From NCBI GenBank assembly GCA_036752465.1, contig DAIOSQ010000113.1, positions 1-5,783 on the forward strand: a stretch of DNA of 5,783 nucleotides, read 5' to 3'. A program made the position numbers and the translations under genes. Shown piece after piece: positions 1-5,523 of the stretch. The DNA comes from DAIOSQ01 sp036752465 (GTDB lineage Bacteria; Pseudomonadota; Gammaproteobacteria; Legionellales; Legionellaceae). The notes under the pieces are model-generated. The model ran no database searches. It had not been told where the DNA came from and saw only the letters and a list, made by a program, of their open reading frames with translations. Numbering within the stretch: position 1 is the first letter of the stretch; the number at the start of each line of letters is the position of its first letter.

Positions 1-361
1 TTGATCCATTATCAATCACAATGATTTCAATCAAACCCAGATAATTTTGTTTAAGTATACTTTCAATGGTGCTTTTTATATTAGTTTCTTCATTATACGC
101 AGGTACCAGGACTGAGATATTTAACCAATGATCGACTGGTTTATCTTGAGGACGTTTATCAAAAAGATATGCTGCCAATAAAAAAACATTCATGAACCCA
201 GGAAGCAATGCAATTAAAGAAATACCAAGAAAAGCAAGTGGCAAACTAATATAGGATCCGAGATCTCTAATCCAGGGCAAGCAAACCCACGCACACAAAG
301 TAAACCAGCCTAAAGCAATAGCGAGGGAAAGAGTAAATTTTACTTTCACTGGAATGTACAT
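1..361 (-). CDS. Family 2 glycosyltransferase, membrane-bound, N-terminal part (cut by left edge)
   Basis: The visible 120 residues carry two hydrophobic stretches (about residues 8-30 and 38-66), a short basic linker with DKRPQDK, and then the opening of a GT-A fold: ISVLVPAYNEE (82-92), an amphipathic helix with SILKQNY, and IEIIVIDNGS (111-120). PAYNEE and the first nucleotide-sugar-binding Asp (D117) are hallmarks of GT2 enzymes. An N-terminal TM pair ahead of the catalytic domain resembles processive inner-membrane synthases of the PgaC/NodC/BcsA kind, which build exopolysaccharide from UDP-sugars. The substrate cannot be read from this fragment, and the catalytic D,D and QxxRW motifs lie outside the window. 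The ATG at 361 is chosen because a TGA lies in frame two codons upstream (367-365); GGATGA just before it is a modest Shine-Dalgarno. The gene is 147 bases behind the MFS gene and probably has its own promoter. GT2 membership is well supported; subfamily is a guess. Confidence 0.85.
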   Translation of the reverse strand, partial: MYIPVKVKFTLSLAIALGWFTLCAWVCLPWIRDLGSYISLPLAFLGISLIALLPGFMNVFLLAAYLFDKRPQDKPVDHWLNISVLVPAYNEETNIKSTIESILKQNYLGLIEIIVIDNGS

Positions 362-394
362 ATATCATCCATAAATCATGCGACAACCGATAAT

Positions 395-450
395 CCTGAA
401 AAACGCAGTTACCATCGTCGCAGCGATCAAGGTGTATTGCGTTTTTCAGG
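395..450. repeat. Perfect 13-bp inverted repeat (hairpin or operator) before the glycosyltransferase gene
   Basis: CCTGAAAAACGCA at 395-407 is the exact reverse complement of TGCGTTTTTCAGG at 438-450, around a 30-base centre. The centre can pair further: ACC 411-413 with GGT 431-433, and ATCG 414-417 with CGAT 424-427. A second small dyad, AGGGTA (448-453) and TACCCT (457-462) around ATA, shares three bases with the outer arm, so the two helices compete in part. It ends 33 bases before the glycosyltransferase start. There is no T run after either arm, so it is not a standard intrinsic terminator. TAAT stands at 391-394 and again at 452-455, which would also fit a tiny insertion with a target duplication. 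Function unknown. Confidence 0.75.
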
Positions 451-452
451 GT

Positions 453-481
453 AATATACCCTAGATTGAGTGTATTGTCCT
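453..481 (-). promoter_or_regulatory. Candidate sigma70 promoter for the glycosyltransferase gene
   Basis: Read on the minus strand, AGGACA (476-481, four of six to TTGACA) is followed after 17 bases by TATATT (453-458, five of six to TATAAT). Transcription would start near 446, at the very edge of the 13-bp inverted repeat, so the mRNA would begin with a stem-loop or the dyad would cover the start site as an operator. Called from consensus match only. Confidence 0.4.
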
Positions 482-508
482 CATTGTTCAGGAGAAGCAC
501 TCATCGGA

Positions 509-1768
509 TCAAGGCTCTTTTAACCACAACAATAATAAGGCTCCTAGCAACAAATACATAGGTAAAACAGATAGCGCCGTATGATAGCTATGCAACGAAA
601 ATTGACGCACGCCATTAACAATCTGACCATCCCAACCCAGATCTAACAGTTTGCCAATAAATGGCTCTGTTAGTGCATCAAGTACCGCATCACTGCTATT
701 TATCATGGCAATGACGGTTGCGGTTCGTGAGATGTGGTTTATTTCCTTACCGATGGCAAACACCAGCATAAAAGAACCCAATCCAAAGCCAAACAAAAAG
801 AGTAAAATGCCTAAACAGTACCCAGGTAATGGATGGCAATACAAAACCATAGTGATGGCAACACATGCAATCAAAGTACTGACCAACATAACATAACGCC
901 TATTTGCCAAACGATCGGAAAGCAATCCTAGCAGCGGACTGCCCAGTCCTAAGCCAATAAACACCAAAGAGACCATGGAAGCGGCTGTTGTTTTGTTGAG
1001 ATGATACGCTTGCTCTAGAAATGGATTGCCCCATAGGCCACCAAATACCGCGACAGGTGCAAAAGCAAGCCCTCCGTATAGGGTCAATAACCAGTTTTGT
1101 TTGCTTTTAAAAACCTGGACTATTTCTTTGAACGTGATACTCGATGTGCTTGTATGCGGTTGTGAAATAACTGGTGTATCCCTGACCACTAGCCAGAATA
1201 CACATGCCAATCCAAAACCAACTTCCCCTACGATTGATAAACAATATTGCCAACCAAATTGCTTGATGAACCAAGCCAAAGGCGCCTGACCAAAGACCGC
1301 ACCAGCCATCGCAGCAGTGGCTAACAAGCCACTAACACATGCATACTGTTTGGGTGGAAACCACACAGCTGCCAGTTTCATATAAGAAACTGTGGCGAAA
1401 GCTACTCCTACTCCCATTAAGGCTCGAGACGAACCGGCCATCGCTATAGTAGAGGATTGCGCAAATAACCAGACACCAGCTGCACTGCTCAAAATAGCTG
1501 CCGCAGTCAGCCAGCGAATACTATACTTATCAAGCAAAAAACCGACCAATAACTGCGTTATCAGGTAAGCATAATAAAAGGTCGCTGCCAAGCCACCAAG
1601 CCCGGCTGCAGTTAAGGCAAATTTTTGCATCAATTGGTCTGTTATGATACTTGGAAATATTTGTAATACATATTTATAAAACAAAAAACAAGCAGCCAAC
1701 CCCATCACCAAAAACGGGTAGGCCCACATCAAGCTTATTTCGGTACGTGCTACAGACTTAACCATCAT
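509..1768 (-). CDS. MFS permease, Pht-like (probable amino acid or nucleoside uptake)
   Basis: This 419-residue protein is strongly hydrophobic throughout and fits 12 transmembrane helices, the usual MFS length. The cytoplasmic loop signature appears in both halves: GFLLDKYSIR (76-85) after TM2 and GLLSDRLANRR (281-291) after TM8. A polar central loop (about 196-226) separates the halves. GGLWGNPFLEQAY (243-255) and the end of the protein with EPFIGKLLDLGWDG resemble, from memory, the phagosomal transporter (Pht) group of Legionella, Coxiella and Francisella, whose studied members import amino acids or thymidine from the host; this subfamily and any substrate are inference. Two ATGs stand in tandem at 1768 and 1765. 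The GAGAGAGA Shine-Dalgarno (1772-1779) is better spaced for the second, so Met1 may be Met2. The gene follows a 425-base gap and is probably transcribed alone, with a weak promoter candidate at 1830-1857. MFS is near certain. Confidence 0.92.
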   Translation of the reverse strand: MMVKSVARTEISLMWAYPFLVMGLAACFLFYKYVLQIFPSIITDQLMQKFALTAAGLGGLAATFYYAYLITQLLVGFLLDKYSIRWLTAAAILSSAAGVWLFAQSSTIAMAGSSRALMGVGVAFATVSYMKLAAVWFPPKQYACVSGLLATAAMAGAVFGQAPLAWFIKQFGWQYCLSIVGEVGFGLACVFWLVVRDTPVISQPHTSTSSITFKEIVQVFKSKQNWLLTLYGGLAFAPVAVFGGLWGNPFLEQAYHLNKTTAASMVSLVFIGLGLGSPLLGLLSDRLANRRYVMLVSTLIACVAITMVLYCHPLPGYCLGILLFLFGFGLGSFMLVFAIGKEINHISRTATVIAMINSSDAVLDALTEPFIGKLLDLGWDGQIVNGVRQFSLHSYHTALSVLPMYLLLGALLLLWLKEP

Positions 1769-1829
1769 AAATCTCTCTCATATTGTTTTGAAAAGTTAAC
1801 GGTCACCGCTCTCGTAGCAGAAAACTTTA

Positions 1830-1857
1830 GCTATAAAGTGTTTAACCCTATAACCAA
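1830..1857 (-). promoter_or_regulatory. Weak promoter candidate for the MFS gene
   Basis: On the minus strand TTGGTT (1852-1857) and TATAGC (1830-1835) are 16 bases apart, giving a leader of about 55 bases before the MFS start. Only three and four of six positions match the sigma70 consensus, so this could be chance in AT-rich DNA. No better pair was seen between 1769 and 1950. Confidence 0.22.
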
Positions 1858-1954
1858 AATTCACATAGAGGGGGGACAATTGCCGAATAAAGATTCATTG
1901 AGCGAGCATAATCGGGGAAGACCTGTCTTAACGTGCTTTATTATCCGCTCACCG

Positions 1955-2071
1955 TTAACACAGGCGAATAATACCAATCAAAATAAGAATAATGGGTAAA
2001 AAACTGTCCATAGGGGGATGCCAGATGAGGCTGCTGTGTGAGGCATATAAGTCATTGTTCACTTTTTTCAT
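1955..2071 (-). CDS. Possible small membrane peptide, 38 residues, uncharacterised
   Basis: The ORF starts ATGAAAAAAGTG and encodes a polar first half (MKKVNNDLYASHSS) followed by a hydrophobic segment, SFLPIILILIGIIRLC, long enough for a short single transmembrane helix. It lies on the same strand as its neighbours, in a gap otherwise empty. A GAG eight bases before the ATG is at best a poor Shine-Dalgarno, but the start overlaps the stop of a 10-residue ORF (2068-2100, MKKPFYMSHP) as ATGA, which would permit translational coupling. I do not recognise the peptide. Against it: it is very short, an ORF of similar length exists on the opposite strand, and a hydrophobic run can arise by chance from T-rich DNA. 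Treat as a candidate only. Confidence 0.25.
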   Translation of the reverse strand: MKKVNNDLYASHSSLIWHPPMDSFLPIILILIGIIRLC

Positions 2072-2193
2072 GGGTGGCTCATATAAAAAGGCTTTTTCAT
2101 ATTAACATCATTTTTTATTGTAACCGTGACTTCAATTAACTTAGGCCGAACCATGTTATGCGAAAAATCCGATTTGTTAAAGCCGTCAAGTGT

Positions 2194-2376
2194 TTATTCT
2201 TCGTCTAGTAGTATCATCTCAAAATCTTCTTTGCTGGCCCCACAATCTGGGCAAAACCAATTTTCTGGCACGTCTTCCCAAAGAGTACCTGGCTCTATAC
2301 CCTCTTCGGGCCAACCTTCCGCCTCGTTGTATACGAAACCACAAATGACACATAGATATTTTTTATAATTATGCAT
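2194..2376 (-). CDS. Rubredoxin
   Basis: The 60-residue product has the complete rubredoxin iron site: C9-V-I-C12-G and C42-P-D-C45-G, four Cys that bind one Fe. The conserved aromatic and acidic core is present as well: GFVYNEAEG (13-21), the PGT turn (29-31), W33, and VPENWFCPDC (36-45). It is a little longer than the usual 52-54 residues, by a short N-terminal lead (MHNYKK) and an acidic tail (ILLDEE). Rubredoxins are small cytoplasmic one-electron carriers; partners include rubredoxin reductase, alkane hydroxylases and peroxide- or superoxide-detoxifying enzymes, but no partner gene lies in this window, so its role here is open. The Shine-Dalgarno is weak (AAGATG, 12-17 bases upstream), yet this is the first ATG before C9 and the upstream promoter fits. 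It is probably transcribed alone. Elsewhere such genes are often called rubA. Confidence 0.96.
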   Translation of the reverse strand: MHNYKKYLCVICGFVYNEAEGWPEEGIEPGTLWEDVPENWFCPDCGASKEDFEMILLDEE

Positions 2377-2411
2377 ACCGCAATCATCTTAAAGTATTGT
2401 GTGAGGGTTGC

Positions 2412-2440
2412 ATTATATATCTTACCTCAATCATAGTAAA
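2412..2440 (-). promoter_or_regulatory. Sigma70 promoter of the rubredoxin gene
   Basis: A perfect TATAAT (2412-2417, minus strand) lies exactly 17 bases from TTTACT (2435-2440, four of six to TTGACA). Transcription would start near 2405, leaving a leader of about 29 bases before the rubredoxin ATG. It sits in the 88-base gap after the upstream gene's stop, indicating that rubredoxin has its own transcription. This is the best promoter match I see in the window. Confidence 0.6.
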
Positions 2441-2464
2441 TTCTAATCTATCTGCGTATCATGG

Positions 2465-4357
2465 TTAAATACAGCCACCCTCTGATAGCTCATCTGCAGA
2501 CTCATCTTCACCGATTTTTTCTTGCAGCTCTGCAGTTAAGTTAGTGTTTAGCGAGCTGTTTGCTAAAGAAGTTTCTGACTCATTAGCCAACGCGCACTCT
2601 TCGATTGAAAAGCATCCGCTTCTCGCTACCGCTGCATACATCTTTTCAGCATCGAAGCTTCTGGCAAAGTTCGGCACTCGTCGCAGCAGATTGTCTAGTT
2701 GCTCCAGGAAGTTCTGTGGCTCCGTAACATATGGCAAAAAATAGTCAATTTTCTGCCTAAATCGATCAGGATATGCCGCCAGCAGCGTGTCTAAAAACTC
2801 GAGTTGTTGCGGACTAAAGGCAGTATGTGTGGTTTTCGCAATACAATATTGGGTCACAGAATCAGGATATTGTTGCCCTTGCCGCATCTTTTCATGCAAA
2901 ACTGCGTTCGCAAAAAAATCTCGAGGTGCTTTGCCCCCTGTGCCGAGTGTGACGTAACGAATATCCGGGTTGGCTTGCAGGAGCTTGGTGGCAAAATCGC
3001 TCAGCATCGATTGCACGACTGGCCAAGCCACCTCACCCTTCAAACATTCGACCGAGTCCAGACAGATATTATTGGTTTGGCTTCGCCAAATATACGATTG
3101 GCAAACTATTTTAAAATCCTTATCGTTGATTTCACCATCAACCACTAATGCAGGGTTACCTTCTTTTTTACGCTGTTTCAACATAACATACACGCCATTG
3201 TCGTTTAGTGTTGCTGCATCTTTAACACATGCGTCTGCCCCACCCCCTATGGATTGACAACAATCCGTAATATCACCCATGATTAAAATGCGCTTATCCG
3301 TGACAGGTACTTTTACCCAGTATAATCCGGCGCTAGCAGCGGACCCTTGTATGATCAGATCAGGAATGGTATCGTGTGACTTTTTTGGCCAAACAGTGTC
3401 GATATATTCTAAACAAAGCTCAAATCGGCAATCATCAACCTCATATCTATGACATATCTCAGCAAAAGCAAAGTCTTCATCTCCTCTAGAGTAGCGGCAC
3501 AATGCAGCAATTGTGTTGGCTTCGCGCAGATCGCAGGGTGCGCGTCTGGGATCATCAGGATTGGCTTGTTTAGCGATTTTCTCTTCAATTTTTGCTGCGA
3601 TTGCTAGGAAAGGAAACGATCGTACGTGTTCTTTTTTAATAAATGCACGCCACCCCTCTATATCACTGATAACGTTGGCTTTAGGTAAACGTAACTTACC
3701 AAGCAGCATGTCATAAAAAGGGTGCTCTTTTTCACTTTCGCTACCGCTGGTAACCAGTTTAAATGTTTCCTTGGCTATAACGTCGAATGGTTTTGCCGGC
3801 ATGTGATTAGGATCAACAAACAGTGCCATAAGCTTATAAGCGTAATCATAAGCCATTGTGTCTCCTGGCATATTATTTTTTTCGAATAACACAATCATAG
3901 TCCGACAAGCTACCGCTAAATCAATAAATAATGCCTGCAAGTCGTGCAATGACTCTTCACTGAGATCGGCGAAATAACCATATTTTTTATTGAGAAGGCC
4001 AAATTGCGCAGCCGCACCATTGACGCTCCAATCAACTGCTGTTAGTGATCGCAGCCGCAGCAAGGCAGCTGCAGCGTCATCCGTATCTGAGAGGGCAAAT
4101 ATCTCACCAAGTACTTGCTTCAATTGGGGATAATTGCTCCTAAATCGAGAGTCTTCGCTTAGTGCTCTTAATACGTCAGCATCAGCTGCTTGCTTAGGTA
4201 AATCTGTAAAAAATATGGCTTTTAATTTACTTTTTAATTGACTCAGCGGCGAAGGTCTTCCGGCCACATGTGCCGCCTGAGTGGGCGTGGCAACATTCTC
4301 TGCGAAATAATCAATGATCTTCGCACTTGTCAACAACGGATTATTCAAATAAAGCAT
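2465..4357 (-). CDS. Large uncharacterised protein with a TDCCQSIGG module; candidate secreted effector
   Basis: The product has 630 residues from the ATG at 4357; a TTG two codons earlier (4363) is also open but neither has a clear Shine-Dalgarno. No signal peptide or TM helix is seen. Residues 1-320 are mostly helical, without a family I can name. The core starts at DTIPDLIIQGS (329-339), leads to IMGDITDCCQSIGGG (359-373, adjacent Cys366 and Cys367) and C377, then strands GVYVML (388-393) and IVCQSYIWR (417-425), LDSVE (433-437), a helix (about 447-463) and IRYVTLGTGG (466-475). This order resembles a GNAT acyltransferase fold, and I recall similar CCQSIG segments in large Legionella-group proteins; neither point is verified. 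The last 50 residues are polar and acidic, ending ELSEGGCI, like the glutamate-rich tails of Dot/Icm substrates. A TATACT at 4389-4394 could be its -10. Real gene, function unknown. Confidence 0.88.
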   Translation of the reverse strand: MLYLNNPLLTSAKIIDYFAENVATPTQAAHVAGRPSPLSQLKSKLKAIFFTDLPKQAADADVLRALSEDSRFRSNYPQLKQVLGEIFALSDTDDAAAALLRLRSLTAVDWSVNGAAAQFGLLNKKYGYFADLSEESLHDLQALFIDLAVACRTMIVLFEKNNMPGDTMAYDYAYKLMALFVDPNHMPAKPFDVIAKETFKLVTSGSESEKEHPFYDMLLGKLRLPKANVISDIEGWRAFIKKEHVRSFPFLAIAAKIEEKIAKQANPDDPRRAPCDLREANTIAALCRYSRGDEDFAFAEICHRYEVDDCRFELCLEYIDTVWPKKSHDTIPDLIIQGSAASAGLYWVKVPVTDKRILIMGDITDCCQSIGGGADACVKDAATLNDNGVYVMLKQRKKEGNPALVVDGEINDKDFKIVCQSYIWRSQTNNICLDSVECLKGEVAWPVVQSMLSDFATKLLQANPDIRYVTLGTGGKAPRDFFANAVLHEKMRQGQQYPDSVTQYCIAKTTHTAFSPQQLEFLDTLLAAYPDRFRQKIDYFLPYVTEPQNFLEQLDNLLRRVPNFARSFDAEKMYAAVARSGCFSIEECALANESETSLANSSLNTNLTAELQEKIGEDESADELSEGGCI

Positions 4358-4437
4358 AGTCAACCATAATCGCCATTCATATAGTCATAGTATAGCGGTA
4401 ATTCATGATTTTGCTCTGAGCACTGATTTACTGCCGT

Positions 4438-4836
4438 TTATTGAGTCTCATCGGTATCTTGCAATGCTTGCTGATTTTTGGCCGCCAACTCTTTGCTTAA
4501 TTCGCTGACATCCACAGCTAAGGCTTGGTTGACCAAGTCCAGCAATGCAGATTCTGGCATGCTGCCTGCTTCAGAGTAAATAGCAATGCCTTCTTTGAAT
4601 ACCATGAGATGTGGTATAGATCGAATATTAAACAGCTCTGCCAATGCCGACTCCTGCTCAATATTAATTTTGACAAACATAATTTCCGGACATTGTGTTG
4701 CAACCTTAGCAAATACATCAGCAAATTGCTTGCATGGTTCACACCACTTTGCCCAAAAATCAAAAAATATTACATTATGTTGCTGAATAAACACTTCAAA
4801 ATTATCCGTATGCACGCCGTCTTCGATGAGGTTCAT
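4438..4836 (-). CDS. Thioredoxin-like protein with CEPC active site
   Basis: This is a 132-residue cytoplasmic thioredoxin-fold protein without a signal peptide. Key positions agree with E. coli thioredoxin: buried D26 in FFDFWA, redox motif W31-C32-E33-P34-C35-K36, and the cis-proline in SIPHLMVF (P75), followed by a G83 turn. The standard CGPC is CEPC here; residues between the cysteines set the redox potential, so it may differ from housekeeping TrxA. After the fold (about 1-107) comes a polar, Gln- and Asp-rich tail of about 25 residues that normal 105-110 residue thioredoxins lack. The ATG is one base past the adk stop and is served by AGGGAG (4843-4848), six bases upstream inside adk, so translation is probably coupled to adk. 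It likely reduces disulfides or acts as a chaperone-like partner; the specific target is unknown. Confidence 0.92.
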   Translation of the reverse strand: MNLIEDGVHTDNFEVFIQQHNVIFFDFWAKWCEPCKQFADVFAKVATQCPEIMFVKINIEQESALAELFNIRSIPHLMVFKEGIAIYSEAGSMPESALLDLVNQALAVDVSELSKELAAKNQQALQDTDETQ

Positions 4837-4837
4837 G

Positions 4838-5503
4838 CTAAGCTCCCTGTTGTATCGCCATTAAAATCCGCTGAAATATTTGATCAACACTGCCCTCGCC
4901 TGATACTTCGTGAAATTTAGGTGCGTGCGGATCAATGCTGGCAAGATCACGATAATAACAAATTAAAGGTTCAGTTTGCATATAGTATACATCCAGCCGC
5001 TTACGAATAATGGCTTCTTTATCATCCTCTCTGATCACCAGAGGATCACCGGTTTCATCATCTAACCCAGAAACTCTGGGCGGATTATATTCAATATGGT
5101 AGACCCTGCCTGAAGGCAGGTGTACTCTTCGGCCGGTGATACGCTTGACAATCTCTTCTTTATCCACGTTTAAGTTGATAACTTGATTGAGTTTTATCTC
5201 TGCTTTTTGTAATTCATGCGCTTGATTTATCGTACGTGGATAACCATCTAACAAGAAACCTTGCGCACAATCCGGATGCTCAAAGCGTTCTTTCACCAAA
5301 TCAATAATAATATTATCAGAAACCAACTGCCCTGATTCCATAATTTTTTTTACGCTCAAACCAATAGCGGTTCTGTTGGCTACCGCGGATCTTAACATAT
5401 CACCGGTAGATATTTGTGGGATATTAAAATAGCTTACCAATCGAGCAGCTTGCGTGCCCTTACCCGCGCCTGGCGCTCCCAATAATATCAATCGCATTTC
5501 CAT
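4838..5503 (-). CDS. adk: Adenylate kinase
   Basis: Adenylate kinase (EC 2.7.4.3) interconverts ATP + AMP and 2 ADP in the cytoplasm. The 221-residue protein has the P-loop GAPGAGKGT (9-17), the AMP-binding STGDMLR (32-38), the DGYPRT motif (86-91; usually DGFPRT) and a full long-form LID (about 124-162). The LID has no Cys; instead H128, S131, D148 and T151 match the His/Ser/Asp/Thr network of E. coli Adk (126, 129, 146, 149), so it is the non-zinc Gram-negative type. E. coli Adk starts MRIILLG, equivalent to Met3 here (5497). I keep ATG 5503 because AAGGAA sits about nine bases upstream of it, while Met3 would be too far. It runs 20 bases behind the SLT-like gene and one base ahead of the thioredoxin-like gene. 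All catalytic elements appear intact. Confidence 0.98.
   Translation of the reverse strand: MEMRLILLGAPGAGKGTQAARLVSYFNIPQISTGDMLRSAVANRTAIGLSVKKIMESGQLVSDNIIIDLVKERFEHPDCAQGFLLDGYPRTINQAHELQKAEIKLNQVINLNVDKEEIVKRITGRRVHLPSGRVYHIEYNPPRVSGLDDETGDPLVIREDDKEAIIRKRLDVYYMQTEPLICYYRDLASIDPHAPKFHEVSGEGSVDQIFQRILMAIQQGA
4843..4848 (-). promoter_or_regulatory. Shine-Dalgarno of the thioredoxin-like gene, inside adk
   Basis: AGGGAG on the minus strand is a strong ribosome binding site six bases before the ATG at 4836. It lies within the last codons of adk, and the two genes are one base apart. This fixes the thioredoxin start and supports one adk-thioredoxin transcript with coupled translation. Confidence 0.7.
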
Positions 5504-5523
5504 AGGGTAGATTCCTTATTTAG

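Larger units (their letters stand above)
1769..2193. other. 425-base intergenic stretch between rubredoxin and MFS genes
   Basis: No established gene is visible here. It holds a chain of very short minus-strand ORFs ending in a 38-codon candidate (1955-2071), an overlapping 37-codon plus-strand ORF, a weak promoter for the MFS gene, and two separate G-rich patches (around 1867 and 2011) that stand out in AT-rich surroundings. No T-tailed hairpin is seen after the rubredoxin stop. I found no terminal repeats or transposase remnant. Confidence 0.6.

Noticed and set aside
267..500. 77-residue minus-strand ORF beginning with MLLLNNEDN
   Set aside because: It spans the inverted repeat and overlaps the glycosyltransferase N-terminus by 95 bases in another frame; it has no recognisable domain, and the glycosyltransferase frame has clear GT2 motifs.
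1795..1959. Inverted 9-mers GTTAACGGT (1795-1803) and ACCGTTAAC (1951-1959)
   Set aside because: They are exact but do not extend, are 147 bases apart, and neither end shows other mobile-element signs; chance is likely.
2089..2098. AAAAAGGCTTTTT-like palindrome as a rubredoxin terminator
   Set aside because: The complementary arms leave no loop, so no RNA hairpin can form.
1992..2105. 37-residue plus-strand ORF (MGKKLSIGGCQ...) opposite the small minus-strand ORF
   Set aside because: It has no Shine-Dalgarno, no hydrophobic or domain signal, and runs against all surrounding genes.
2126..2368. 80-residue plus-strand ORF
   Set aside because: It is the antisense of the rubredoxin gene, Ser-rich as expected from the reverse of Glu/Asp codons.
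2804..3257. Two overlapping plus-strand ORFs (114 and 95 residues)
   Set aside because: They are antisense to the conserved core of the 630-residue protein and look like reading-frame shadows.
4412..4422. Dyad TGCTC-T-GAGCA ahead of the 630-residue gene
   Set aside because: Five bases per arm with a one-base centre, no T run behind it, and no match to an operator I know; too little to call a terminator or operator.
4525..4920. 131-residue plus-strand ORF
   Set aside because: It is antisense to the thioredoxin-like gene and the end of adk, both well supported; no domain is visible in it.
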